Below, piece by piece: positions 51,527 through 60,170 of a stretch of 64,000 bases of DNA. The translations under genes and the position numbers were made by a program. The notes under the pieces are model-generated. The model searched no databases, was not told where the DNA came from, and was given only the letters and a program-made list of their open reading frames with translations. The stretch comes from an uncultured Bryobacterales bacterium (GTDB taxonomy: Bacteria; Acidobacteriota; Terriglobia; Bryobacterales; UBA6623), in contig CATOTH010000008.1 in NCBI GenBank assembly GCA_951813065.1, positions 186,001-250,000 of the forward strand. Direction: 5' to 3'. Numbering within the stretch: position 1 is the stretch's first letter; each line of letters begins with the position of its first letter.

Positions 51527-54500
51527 ATGAGAATCGCGAGGACATTCGGGATCGCCGTCTTTGCGCTTGGATCGGTCTTGTCGTTGGGCGCCGCCCCGCT
51601 CTTCACTGACAAGGTTGCCTGTGGTGCGCCCCACACCGCGGCGGAGTCCCTGTTCCTGCACCAGCAGCGGATTCTGCACCAGCCCTGGACGGCAAGAGCG
51701 CAAGAAGAAGTTGCGGCAGGGTCGTATGACGATGGCGACATTGCTGTCATCGAGGCGTCCCAGCACTTGATCGCGCCGGCCAATCCGATTGACCTATCGA
51801 ACCAGAAGGTAACAATTGCTCCGGGAGAGGACGGTTTCACAGTGTCGGCCTCTGCCCTGATGTTCGACGTCGCGTCCGCTGAGCGGGGCCTGCCCGTCTC
51901 CTTGGATGACGATGACTTCGCTTTCGTCGAATTGCCGTTCTCCTTTCCGTACTTTGGAGAGCCTTACGACTACGCCTTTGTGCACTCGGACGGCAACGTG
52001 ACGTTTATCGGGCCCGAGCCAAGTTCTACGCCTCGCAGCTTTTCGCGGGCTGTCGGAGGCCCGCCCCGAATTGCTCCGCTGTTCCGCGACCTGGACCCGA
52101 GTCGCGGCGGAAGGGTGAGATTTGAGTCGCTGGCCGACAAGGTCATCGTGACCTGGTACCAGGTGCCCGTATTCGTCAGCGAGGGCACCGGAGCTGTGCA
52201 GACATTTCAGGTCGAGCTGACCTCGAGCGGCACGATCGAATTCCGGTATGGATCCCTCACTGCGGACGGAGCGGTCGTCGGCATCATGCCGGGCGATGCG
52301 TCAAACGTTGCAGATGTGGTCGATTGGAGTTCTACCACGGCTGGGTCGTTTGCGAGCGACCATATCTTGGCAGAGATCTTTTCCAGCGAGGCTGCGCTGG
52401 ACGAGTTCGCCGTAGCCCAGGCTTTCTTCAGCACCCACGAAGATGCGTATGACCAGCTGATCGTCGTTAACGACTTGGATTTCGAAGCCAGCGCGTCTTC
52501 CCTTGCGCACGCATATGCCGTCCGCAACGAAGTCCGTGGGATTAACCAAGACATTGGCAGTTTCGGTCGGTATCTCGGTTCCCCCAGGCGCTTATCGGGG
52601 TTCGTCAACATGGGCTCGTTCAACGACTATCCGGGCAGTCCCTACGCACCGCTTCGGGCGGGGTCCTCCTCCTCGATGCTGAGTATTCTTGCGCACGAAA
52701 TAGGGCACCGGTACTTGGCGTACCCTAGCTTCATTGACCCCGCCACCGATTCGTTGTCCACTGCAATACTCGGTCGCGACTTGGCGCATTGGAGCTTTTT
52801 CTTTCACTCGAACGCATCAGTTCTGGAAGGCAATGCGATCAGGGACAATGGTGTCGGAGCGGACCCGCGCTTCGAGACATACGCCGCTACGCAGACTTTC
52901 AGCCTGCTTGATCAGTACTTGATGGGACTAGTGCCAGCAAGCGAGGTCCCGGCAATGTTCCTGGTCGACAATCCCACGGGAGCCCCGGGTTTGGGCTCGC
53001 CCAGTCGCGCCCCACAAACCGGCGTGAGTTTTAGTGGCACTCGAAAAGAGGTGCTGGTCGATCACATCATTGAGGCAGAGGGAGAACGTCGGCCTGATTC
53101 ATCCGTGTCCCAGCGGCACTTCCGGCATGCGTTCGCCCTGGTCGTTGAGGATGCAAGCGCTGACAACACCGAGTCGATTGCGAAAATGAACTTGCTCAGC
53201 AGGGGGTGGCTCCAGTTTTCGCGACTCCACTTGGGATCGAATGCGACGATGACTACCGGGCTCGTCAAGATGCTCCATCTCTCAACGTGGCCCGCCGGGG
53301 GTGTGATTTCAGGCGCAAACGGGAAAGCCCGGGTTGAGATTTCCGAGTCGCGTGACACCGACCTGACGGTTTCCCTGACCTTGGACCATGCGATTGCAAC
53401 CGTCCCCGCGACCGTCACGATTCCGGCCGGGTCAGTCAATGCCGAGTTTGAAATCAGTGGGCTCCAGACAGGCATCACAACTTTGAAGGCACACACCTCG
53501 GAGTCCGGATACGACGAAGCCGTGACGCGCCTGAACGTGCGGGCCGAGGTCGCGGGGCTGACCCTTGAGGACGGGCATCCGGAACAGCTGTACGGAGTCG
53601 CAGGGGCGGGCGTTCCCAGACCGCTGAGGTACAGGGTTCGCGACGAGAATCTCATACCGTATAGCGGAATCGAAGTGGTTTTCGGGGTTTCCCCGGCCAG
53701 CGCGCCGTCGATCTCTTCCGCGTCTACCGATGCCGATGGCGAGGTTTCGACATCTTGGCAGCTTGGTGCGCTACCGGGCGAATACGAGGTCACCGCGAGC
53801 CTGACAGGAGATCCAGACCAGAAAGTCGTGACGCAGGCGGAGGCGGTGACTCAGGCACCGACTCTCGATCTGGCTACCGCGGTGAATGCGGCGAGCTTGG
53901 AAGCCCCCGCAACGGGCCAAGGATTCGCTCCCGGGAGCCTGGTCACGATCGGCGGGTCTGGTCTCGCCTTGGAGACCCTGTCCGCGGACGCTCTGTTGGC
54001 CTCCGGAAATCTGTCGCTACCCGATCTGCTCGGCGGCGCTCAAGTCGCCGTGGGAGGTTTGGCTGCACCCCTTCTTCGCGTTGAGCCAACGAAAGTGACG
54101 TTTCAGGTGCCGTTCGATACTCAGGGTTCCAGCACGCACGTGGTCATGTCGACCCGGTACGGACGGACCGAGGTGATCACTCTACCCGTGAGTCCCACCC
54201 AGCCGGGGCTCTTCCCGGACCGTGCCCGAGCCGGGTCGACTGGCTCGGTGCTTGGTGCGACTCCCGGCACGAGCGAGTTGCCGCAGGCTGGCGGATTGCT
54301 CGAGATTCAGGGAACAGGTCTCGGTCAGGTCGACCCTTCCGGCCGAACCGGGTTTGCGGGGCAGCTCGCTCCGGTGCAAGACGTCGTAGCGACAACAAGG
54401 GCGTGGATTGATGGTAGCGAGGCCGACGTCAAGGCAAGCAAGCTATCGGTGCTTGAAGCGGGGGTGTACGTAGTCTTGGTCGATCTCCCGGACACGCTTG

Positions 54501-54634
54501 CTCCCGGCGAGCACAAGGTCAAGATCGAGGTGGGCGGACGGGAGAGCAACGAAGTGACCTTCCAGGTAGCGGAACCACCTGAATCGGACTTCAATTGGAG
54601 CCTGGGGGGGCCGTGGACCGGCCATGTAAAATGA
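51527..54634 (+). CDS. Large secreted metalloprotease with TIGR03437-like C-terminal domain
   Basis: A 1035-residue exported protein. The signal peptide is RIARTFGIAVFALGSVLSLGAAP. Residues about 125-270 form a nidogen-like/beta-sandwich domain (PFSFPYFGEPYDYAFVHSDGNVTF). The zinc-peptidase motif HEIGH is at residues 390-394. From about 600 to 780 are Ig-like beta-domains. From about 784 the chain (AVNAASLEAPATGQGFAPGSLVTIGGSGLA, then VEPTKVTFQVPFDTQGSS) matches the C-terminal domain typical of Bryobacterales/Solibacter secreted proteins. Likely a surface or secreted protease. Start at ATG 51527 is chosen for the signal; the frame opens earlier over the carboxylase gene. A 62-base gap follows that gene. 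Confidence 0.9.
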   Translation: MRIARTFGIAVFALGSVLSLGAAPLFTDKVACGAPHTAAESLFLHQQRILHQPWTARAQEEVAAGSYDDGDIAVIEASQHLIAPANPIDLSNQKVTIAPGEDGFTVSASALMFDVASAERGLPVSLDDDDFAFVELPFSFPYFGEPYDYAFVHSDGNVTFIGPEPSSTPRSFSRAVGGPPRIAPLFRDLDPSRGGRVRFESLADKVIVTWYQVPVFVSEGTGAVQTFQVELTSSGTIEFRYGSLTADGAVVGIMPGDASNVADVVDWSSTTAGSFASDHILAEIFSSEAALDEFAVAQAFFSTHEDAYDQLIVVNDLDFEASASSLAHAYAVRNEVRGINQDIGSFGRYLGSPRRLSGFVNMGSFNDYPGSPYAPLRAGSSSSMLSILAHEIGHRYLAYPSFIDPATDSLSTAILGRDLAHWSFFFHSNASVLEGNAIRDNGVGADPRFETYAATQTFSLLDQYLMGLVPASEVPAMFLVDNPTGAPGLGSPSRAPQTGVSFSGTRKEVLVDHIIEAEGERRPDSSVSQRHFRHAFALVVEDASADNTESIAKMNLLSRGWLQFSRLHLGSNATMTTGLVKMLHLSTWPAGGVISGANGKARVEISESRDTDLTVSLTLDHAIATVPATVTIPAGSVNAEFEISGLQTGITTLKAHTSESGYDEAVTRLNVRAEVAGLTLEDGHPEQLYGVAGAGVPRPLRYRVRDENLIPYSGIEVVFGVSPASAPSISSASTDADGEVSTSWQLGALPGEYEVTASLTGDPDQKVVTQAEAVTQAPTLDLATAVNAASLEAPATGQGFAPGSLVTIGGSGLALETLSADALLASGNLSLPDLLGGAQVAVGGLAAPLLRVEPTKVTFQVPFDTQGSSTHVVMSTRYGRTEVITLPVSPTQPGLFPDRARAGSTGSVLGATPGTSELPQAGGLLEIQGTGLGQVDPSGRTGFAGQLAPVQDVVATTRAWIDGSEADVKASKLSVLEAGVYVVLVDLPDTLAPGEHKVKIEVGGRESNEVTFQVAEPPESDFNWSLGGPWTGHVK

Positions 54635-54790
54635 GTCTTGGCGGGAGATCTTCGGCACGTTTCCCCGATTGATTGCGGTCTTTTCAAGCCCCCCTCCGGA
54701 TTCTTCGATCGGTCAATTCACGGGGCAGGTAGGGGTCGTCTCAATTCACCAACCGCGACGAACCTCGCGTAAGCCGGGTAGACTCGTCAC

Positions 54791-55462
54791 ATGAGCGGAA
54801 CCTGGATCCGCTGGAGCGCGGTCGCTCTATTCGTTTTTGCGGTTGTGATCATACCGTTCGCCTTGTTCGAAGCCTCGATTCTCGGGGCTGTCGAAGCCTT
54901 GACGGGGTCCGGCACCAGACGTCTCGCGGTGGCGCTCACCATTGCACTGCTCTTGGCTTTCGATGTCTTCCTGCCGATTCCCTCAAGTGTGCTCGCGACG
55001 CTTTCGGGGCTCTCGTTGGGTCTTGGGTCGGGAGCTCTGGTTACATGGGCAGGCATGCAGGCTGGAGCGCTCATCGGCTATGTCGTGGGCCGCTGGGTTG
55101 GCACTAGCGCGGTAGCTCGGTTCGTAGGACCGGCCGAACTCGAGCGCGCGGCGGAGTCGCATCGCCGCTGGGGGTGGTTTTCACTGGTCGCGTCGCGGGC
55201 CGTTCCAGTCCTCGCCGAAAGTTCCGTACTCCTTGCTGGAACGGTTCGCATGCCCGTGGCTCGGTTTGCATGGTGTACAGGTGCCTCCAACGCGGGTGTC
55301 GCATTGGTTTATGCCGTGGTCGGAGCGTACGCTGTGGAGGCGCGCGCCTTCCTGCTGGCGTTTGTCGCGTCCATTCTCGTCCCCGGGGCGGCGATGTTCG
55401 TGCATCGAGCTTGTACCGGCCACAGTGAGGGTCGCCGAGAGATCGGCGAGAATGCGTCCTGA
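54791..55462 (+). CDS. VTT-domain (DedA/SNARE-associated) membrane protein
   Basis: A 223-residue membrane protein with about five segments. The family core is visible: DVFLPIPSSVLATLSGLSLGLGSGALVTWAGMQAGALIGYVVGRWVG, and later RAVPVLAESSVLLAGTVRMPVARFAWCTGASN. VTT-domain proteins are thought to work as lipid scramblases or flippases. It ends in the TGATG overlap with the SAM-cleaving gene, so the two are co-translated. Confidence 0.9.
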   Translation: MSGTWIRWSAVALFVFAVVIIPFALFEASILGAVEALTGSGTRRLAVALTIALLLAFDVFLPIPSSVLATLSGLSLGLGSGALVTWAGMQAGALIGYVVGRWVGTSAVARFVGPAELERAAESHRRWGWFSLVASRAVPVLAESSVLLAGTVRMPVARFAWCTGASNAGVALVYAVVGAYAVEARAFLLAFVASILVPGAAMFVHRACTGHSEGRREIGENAS

Positions 55463-56295
55463 TGGAAGATTCTATTGGCGTTCGATCCGGAGCGCTCACA
55501 TTCACTACGGACTTTGGCACCCGCGACCATTACGTCGGAGCCATGAAGGGGGTCGTCGCAAGGGTTGCGCCAGAGGTCAGGGTTTTCGACATCACACACG
55601 AGGTGCCCCACTTTGACATTGCCGAGGGCGCCTTTGCGATCGCGCAAGCATACTCGTATTACCCTGTCGGCACCGTGCATGTAGTCGTGGTCGACCCTGG
55701 TGTCGGTTCGGCCCGCCGCCCGCTGGCGGCGGCTATTGATGGCCATTTCTTCGTGGCTCCCGATAACGGAGTCCTGTCACAGGTTCTCGACGGGGCGGAC
55801 GGTGCCGAAATTCGGACCATCGAAATGCGCCATGGCCTTTGCCAGATGAGCCAGACGTTTCACGGCCGCGACCTGTTCGCGCCGACAGGCGCGAAACTAG
55901 CCGGCGGGATGCCTTTCGAGGGAATCGGAGAACGCGTGGAGGACCCAATTCGTCTTCCTCCTGTGGCCGTTTCCTGCGGAGTTGGCCAAGTGCTGCACAT
56001 CGATGCGTTCGGCAACATCGTGACCAGCTTCGGCATCCACGATCTTTCCGACGGCGCTGCCCTTGCCGTTGCCGGGAAGCTCGTCCGGTCACGGTCGGAA
56101 ACCTATGCTTCAGCGCCGGCCGGCGAACTCTTCATGATTGCCGGCAGTTCCGGCTATATCGAGGTATCGCTAAGCTGCGGATCGGCAGCGGCGGCGATCA
56201 GCGCTGGCGTCCGGGCCGGGGACCGGGTAGTGATCAGTCACAGCGGCTCGGGCGTTGCCGGGGACTCGGTTCAGTCAGCCAGCGACATTTCGTAG
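55462..56295 (+). CDS. SAM-cleaving DUF62 enzyme (SAM hydroxide adenosyltransferase)
   Basis: A 277-residue member of the fluorinase/chlorinase/DUF62 family, the branch that splits S-adenosylmethionine with water to adenosine and methionine. The family triad fits: Asp78 in VVVVDPGVGS, Arg85 or Arg86 in SARRPL and His134 in QTFHGRD. The N-terminus TLTTDFGTRDHYVG-like segment (ALTFTTDFGTRDHYVG) matches. No halide-site insert typical of fluorinase is apparent. Its ATG overlaps the VTT gene stop. It ends 25 bases inside the convergent M23 gene. Physiological role in bacteria is unclear. Confidence 0.92.
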   Translation: MEDSIGVRSGALTFTTDFGTRDHYVGAMKGVVARVAPEVRVFDITHEVPHFDIAEGAFAIAQAYSYYPVGTVHVVVVDPGVGSARRPLAAAIDGHFFVAPDNGVLSQVLDGADGAEIRTIEMRHGLCQMSQTFHGRDLFAPTGAKLAGGMPFEGIGERVEDPIRLPPVAVSCGVGQVLHIDAFGNIVTSFGIHDLSDGAALAVAGKLVRSRSETYASAPAGELFMIAGSSGYIEVSLSCGSAAAAISAGVRAGDRVVISHSGSGVAGDSVQSASDIS

Positions 56296-57140
56296 GTACG
56301 TTCTCTGTTCCTGAGGTACTTGTAAGGGTTTACCTTCAGCCCGTTGTAGTGCACTTCATAATGCACGTGCTTGCCGGTCGTGCGGCCGGAATTCCCGAGC
56401 AGCCCAATGACCTCTCCACGCCTCACGCGCTGGCCCTCCCGCACGAAATACTCCTTCAAGTGGCCGTACACGGTCCGGAATCCGTTCCTGCCATGAAGGA
56501 TCTTCACGCAATGGCCCAAGCCCCCCTCCCATTCCGCGAACACCACGAAACCGTCGGCTGTAGCGACGACAGGGGTTCCGTAAGTGCTGGAGATGTCGAG
56601 CCCGGGGTGGAAAACTCCCGTGCCGTTGAAGGGATCCTCCCGACTGCCGAAGCTACTCGTGATGCGCCCCTTGACAGGCCAGATCGAGGGCGTCCGATTC
56701 ACCAGCATTGTCGAGGTCGGAACACCCATGTCGGTTCCCGCAAGCGTCGTCCTCAGCTGCTCAAACTGGCTGAGCGAAGCGTGGTATACCGGCTCAAGGT
56801 CGGATCCGAGAGCGATTTCCGCGCCTTCTTCGTCGCGGCGGATTCCATAGGCGATCGAAACTTGTTGAGCTAGGCTGCTGAGAGACTCCAGTTGCCTGTC
56901 GCGCTCCTCTATGGTCAGCAGGAGATTGTCGTACTCCCCTTGGAGGGCGACATTCTGGGCAGCGAGGTGCTCTGCCGCCTTAGTCTGCTTGTAGTAACTT
57001 GCGCCCAGTCCGATTGCAACGATCATCGCCAATACTGCCAAGCCGGAGCCGACATACAAGGCGGAATGCGGGACATGGAGCCGCTTGATACGTCCATGAA
57101 GGGGGTGCGCAATGATCACCAGAAATCGATTCGGGACCAT
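56271..57140 (-). CDS. M23 peptidase with coiled-coil, membrane-anchored (murein hydrolase)
   Basis: A 289-residue LytM-type endopeptidase. An N-terminal membrane anchor (ALYVGSGLAVLAMIVAIGLG) and coiled coil (AEHLAAQNVALQGEYDNLLLTIEERDRQLESL) precede the catalytic domain. Zinc ligands are intact: FHPGLDIS (His, Asp) and KHVHYEVHYNG (the HxH pair), with the further His in YGHLKEY. Active as a D,D-endopeptidase in cell separation, by family. No strong ribosome-binding site precedes the ATG at 57138-57140. Transcription converges with the DUF62 gene. Confidence 0.93.
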   Translation of the reverse strand: MVPNRFLVIIAHPLHGRIKRLHVPHSALYVGSGLAVLAMIVAIGLGASYYKQTKAAEHLAAQNVALQGEYDNLLLTIEERDRQLESLSSLAQQVSIAYGIRRDEEGAEIALGSDLEPVYHASLSQFEQLRTTLAGTDMGVPTSTMLVNRTPSIWPVKGRITSSFGSREDPFNGTGVFHPGLDISSTYGTPVVATADGFVVFAEWEGGLGHCVKILHGRNGFRTVYGHLKEYFVREGQRVRRGEVIGLLGNSGRTTGKHVHYEVHYNGLKVNPYKYLRNRERTYEMSLAD

Positions 57141-57304
57141 AAGGAATTGCCGCGGCAGGTGTAATTACGACCCGTCCGGCCAAGCTTGACCGAACAGGTA
57201 CACGCTTGCCACCCAGTTACACTGACAATAGACGAGTTAGCGCTTCCCTGTCAAGCCGCCGCTTGCGTGGAATCACCTAGCGTCCCCCGGAATGGAAGTT
57301 CGAT

Positions 57305-58261
57305 ATGCCCACTGCGGCGGGCGATCCTAGTGAGGAGGGACGTCTGATCGCTGAGATCGAGACGCTTTGGGAAGGCCGCTCCAATTCCGGGCTGATCCTA
57401 GCTGGTGGAGACGACTGCGCGATCGTGCAGCCGCCCGCTGACGGAGTGGAACTGTTGCTCGCCACAGACCAGATCGTCGAGGGCCGCCACTTCGTGCCGG
57501 ACAAGCACCCGCCCTCCGCCCTGGGGCGCAAGGCGCTGGCTCGTTCCCTGAGCGACATTGCCGCGATGGGAGGCCGCCCGCTCTATTTCTTGCAGGCACT
57601 CTGCCTGCCGCAGTGGGCGACCGGCGACTGGCACAGGGCGTTTCAGCGGGGTATGCGCGAGCTGGCATCCAACGCGGGACTTGCCGGGCTCGCCCTGGCC
57701 GGCGGCGATATCTCCGGCGGAGACAGTTTCGTCGCTAGTCTGACCGTTGTCGGGTGCGTGGAGCAGGGAACTGCGATGCGGCGGTCCGGTGCCCGCCCCG
57801 GCGACCGCGTCTACCTGTCCGGATCGGTAGGGGGCTCCGCCATGGGCCTTGAGCTATTGCTGGGCGAGGCCGCTTCGGACTTGGACCATCCGGCAATTCG
57901 CAGGCACTGCGAGCCCCTGCCTCAACTCGAACTGGGCCGCGCCCTCAGGTCCCTGCCGGCGTCAGCGGCGATTGATCTCAGCGACGGGCTGGCGACGGAT
58001 GCTAACCGTCTGGCAGCGGCCAGCGGCGCCGCAATCCTCCTCGACAGCTCGTCAGTGCCGCTGTTTGCCGGAGCCCGTATAGAGAACGCCGTGCGCTCCG
58101 GAGAGGAGTACGAGTTGCTCTTCACGCTCCCGCCCGGCTCGGATCCACCGCAGGGGTTCGCCACAACCGAAGTCGGCCGCGTGGACTTCGGCACGGGCGT
58201 TTGGCTCGACACAGGTCTAGGCCGGTCGCGTCTCGGTCCGGAAGGCTTCTCGCACTTCTAG
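57305..58261 (+). CDS. thiL: Thiamine-monophosphate kinase
   Basis: A 318-residue ThiL, which phosphorylates thiamine phosphate to TPP, the last step of thiamine synthesis. Family blocks are GGDDCAIVQPP, LATDQIVEGRHFVP, LALAGGDISGGDSFV, YLSGSVGGSAMGLELL and DLSDGLATDANRLA. GGAAG is six bases before the ATG. The AIR-synthase fold is shared with SelD, but the motifs and length are ThiL. No TPP riboswitch was recognised upstream. The gene is monocistronic in appearance. Confidence 0.96.
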   Translation: MPTAAGDPSEEGRLIAEIETLWEGRSNSGLILAGGDDCAIVQPPADGVELLLATDQIVEGRHFVPDKHPPSALGRKALARSLSDIAAMGGRPLYFLQALCLPQWATGDWHRAFQRGMRELASNAGLAGLALAGGDISGGDSFVASLTVVGCVEQGTAMRRSGARPGDRVYLSGSVGGSAMGLELLLGEAASDLDHPAIRRHCEPLPQLELGRALRSLPASAAIDLSDGLATDANRLAAASGAAILLDSSSVPLFAGARIENAVRSGEEYELLFTLPPGSDPPQGFATTEVGRVDFGTGVWLDTGLGRSRLGPEGFSHF

Positions 58262-58276
58262 CGACCGCAGTTGACG

Positions 58277-59749
58277 CTACAGGTCGAGTAGAGCGTCCAT
58301 GTCCGCGCTCAGGTCCCGTCTTGGGGTGGCTACGGAAACCAGCACGAAGACCGAGGTTGAGACCAGCAGCGCAACCGCTCCGACCGCCAATCCCGGCGGC
58401 AGGAGCGGGTTTCCGTGCCGCGCCGAGACCTCCAGCACAAAGTTCAAGATCACGCTTACCGTGATAGAAGCCACGCAGGCTTCGCCGGTCGCACGCTTCC
58501 AGTTCATGCCGATGCAGACACTGGGCACGATGGCAGCGGCAAACGTGCCCCAGCCGAACGTCCCGAGTAGCGCGATCAGGTTCTCCATGTAGAGGGCGAA
58601 CACCGCCGAGAGCAGTAGCAATGCACCTGTTGCGACCCGGCACCAGAAAAGCTCACGGCTGAGTGGCCTTCCACGAATCGCGATCGGGATGTCTCGCACG
58701 ACCGCCGCGGCTCCCAAGTTGAGGAAGGAATCTGCCGTTGACATGATCGCAGCCAGCAAGCCCGCGAACACAATTCCCGCGAGCAACTCTGGTGTGTAGT
58801 GCAGGAGGAACTGGGGGGCCGCCAGATCCGGGTTTTCGAGCGCCGGGTGGTCGCCGCGGGTGACGAGCGTCCGCATTGCCAGTCCGATACCCATCCAGAG
58901 CATTGCCAGCACCACATAGCTTGCCCCGGTTGCCAGAGCGCTCCATTTCAGCTGGCGGATGTCCTTGAGCATCATCAGCTTCGTGATGGCATGCGGCTGC
59001 CCGGCGGCGCCAATGCCGAACAGCAGCATCCAACTCAGAGCCGCCAGGTCACCCCGGCTTCCCCAAGGGCCAATGTACTCAGGATCCATCGTCCAGAGCG
59101 TCTCGCTGATCGCCGCCATCCCCCCGCCAACCTCAAGGCAGCGCAACAGCACCGCGATGGCCGCTCCCAGCATGAGGACGCCTTGGAACAGATCCGTGTA
59201 TACGCCTGCGACGATGCCCCCGGCGATCGAGTAGAACGCCAGCACGCCTAGGCCGATAGCCAGTGCCGCGATCAATTCGACTCCAAGGACGGCCTTGAGT
59301 ACCGTGCCGATCGCCAATACCTGCGTGCCCAGATAGCCGAGCACTCCTAGAATCATGGCGACGCTCATCGCGAGGGCGGGCGCGCGGCCGCCATATCGAG
59401 CTCCGACCGCTCCGGGAAGAGTCAGCACGTCGCGCACCTCGACCAGCAGGCGCAGTCGCTTGCCAGTCAGCATGAAGGCTACGGGCAGGCTGAAGGTCGC
59501 CACGAAAACCATCCACAGCGAACTGGACCCGGATTCGTACACCAAGCCCGGTCCGCCCACGAACCCGAATCCACTCATCACGCTCGAGATCGTGGCCATC
59601 ACCAGGACGATCGGCCCGATCGACTTGCCCGCAAGAAAGAAGTCGGCGGTTGACGACGTCCGCCGCATCGCCCACACTCCGACCCCGAAGCAAATCGCCA
59701 GGTAAACGACGACGCATACGATGATCAGCTGGGAGTCGGCAGTTGGCAT
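58277..59749 (-). CDS. Sodium:solute symporter (SSS family)
   Basis: A 490-residue SSS-family transporter with about 13 hydrophobic segments. Typical blocks are FFLAGKSIGPIVLVMATISSVMSGFGFVGGPGLVYESG, LGYLGTQVLAIGTVL, FYSIAGGIVAGVYTDLFQGVLM and FAGLLAAIMSTADSFLNLGAAAVVRDI, the last being the family signature. It imports an organic solute with Na+. The ATG at 59747-59749 is used. Third gene after a small membrane protein (13-base gap) and a sulfatase, all in one direction. Solute is unknown, plausibly a sulfatase product or related sugar acid. Confidence 0.94.
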   Translation of the reverse strand: MPTADSQLIIVCVVVYLAICFGVGVWAMRRTSSTADFFLAGKSIGPIVLVMATISSVMSGFGFVGGPGLVYESGSSSLWMVFVATFSLPVAFMLTGKRLRLLVEVRDVLTLPGAVGARYGGRAPALAMSVAMILGVLGYLGTQVLAIGTVLKAVLGVELIAALAIGLGVLAFYSIAGGIVAGVYTDLFQGVLMLGAAIAVLLRCLEVGGGMAAISETLWTMDPEYIGPWGSRGDLAALSWMLLFGIGAAGQPHAITKLMMLKDIRQLKWSALATGASYVVLAMLWMGIGLAMRTLVTRGDHPALENPDLAAPQFLLHYTPELLAGIVFAGLLAAIMSTADSFLNLGAAAVVRDIPIAIRGRPLSRELFWCRVATGALLLLSAVFALYMENLIALLGTFGWGTFAAAIVPSVCIGMNWKRATGEACVASITVSVILNFVLEVSARHGNPLLPPGLAVGAVALLVSTSVFVLVSVATPRRDLSADMDALLDL

Positions 59750-59762
59750 TGGCAGCCGAGGG

Positions 59763-60170
59763 TCACTTCTTGGAGAATCGCTTCAGGAATTCCCGTTGTT
59801 TATCGAGGGGCAGTATCTCGCTATCGAAAGTCAGGCCGTAGAGCACGCCAAGTGCGATCCCGAGTGGCGCGATGCCGTAGATCAGCATGGCGGTCCCAGC
59901 TGGAAAACCGCCGATGGTCGTGAGCGGGCCCGCCGGGTCGTGCAAGCGGAAGCAGAGCGCCAGGAGAACGCAGAACGCTGCCCCGTATGCGATCAAGGTC
60001 AGGATCGTCGACTTCGATGAGGTGCGGGGCGTTCGCAGGCCGATCGCGCTCAGCAGCACGATCATAGCGACTGCCAGCATGCCAAGTGCCAGGGCTTGGC
60101 CCGCCAGTCCCGCCGCCAAGGCCGCCAAGCTGGCGACTGCGCCGCCGAGGGCCACTGGAGTGTTGTTCAC
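59763..60170 (-). CDS. Small four-segment membrane protein, symporter-associated
   Basis: A 135-residue protein with about four hydrophobic segments (AALAAGLAGQALALGMLAVAMIVLL, LIAYGAAFCVLLALCF, AMLIYGIAPLGIALGVLYGLTF) and a basic, charged tail (KQREFLKRFSKK). It overlaps the sulfatase stop (ATGA) and precedes the symporter by 13 bases. Small membrane partners of SSS transporters are known (for example with PanF-type proteins), so an accessory role is likely, but the sequence does not match one I can name. Confidence 0.78.
   Translation of the reverse strand: MNNTPVALGGAVASLAALAAGLAGQALALGMLAVAMIVLLSAIGLRTPRTSSKSTILTLIAYGAAFCVLLALCFRLHDPAGPLTTIGGFPAGTAMLIYGIAPLGIALGVLYGLTFDSEILPLDKQREFLKRFSKK

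Noticed and set aside
57305-58261. Selenophosphate synthetase (SelD), suggested by the tRNA-Sec
   Set aside because: The fold is shared, but the GGDD, TDQIVEG and DLSDGLATD blocks and the lack of the SelD N-terminal Cys/Sec loop identify ThiL.
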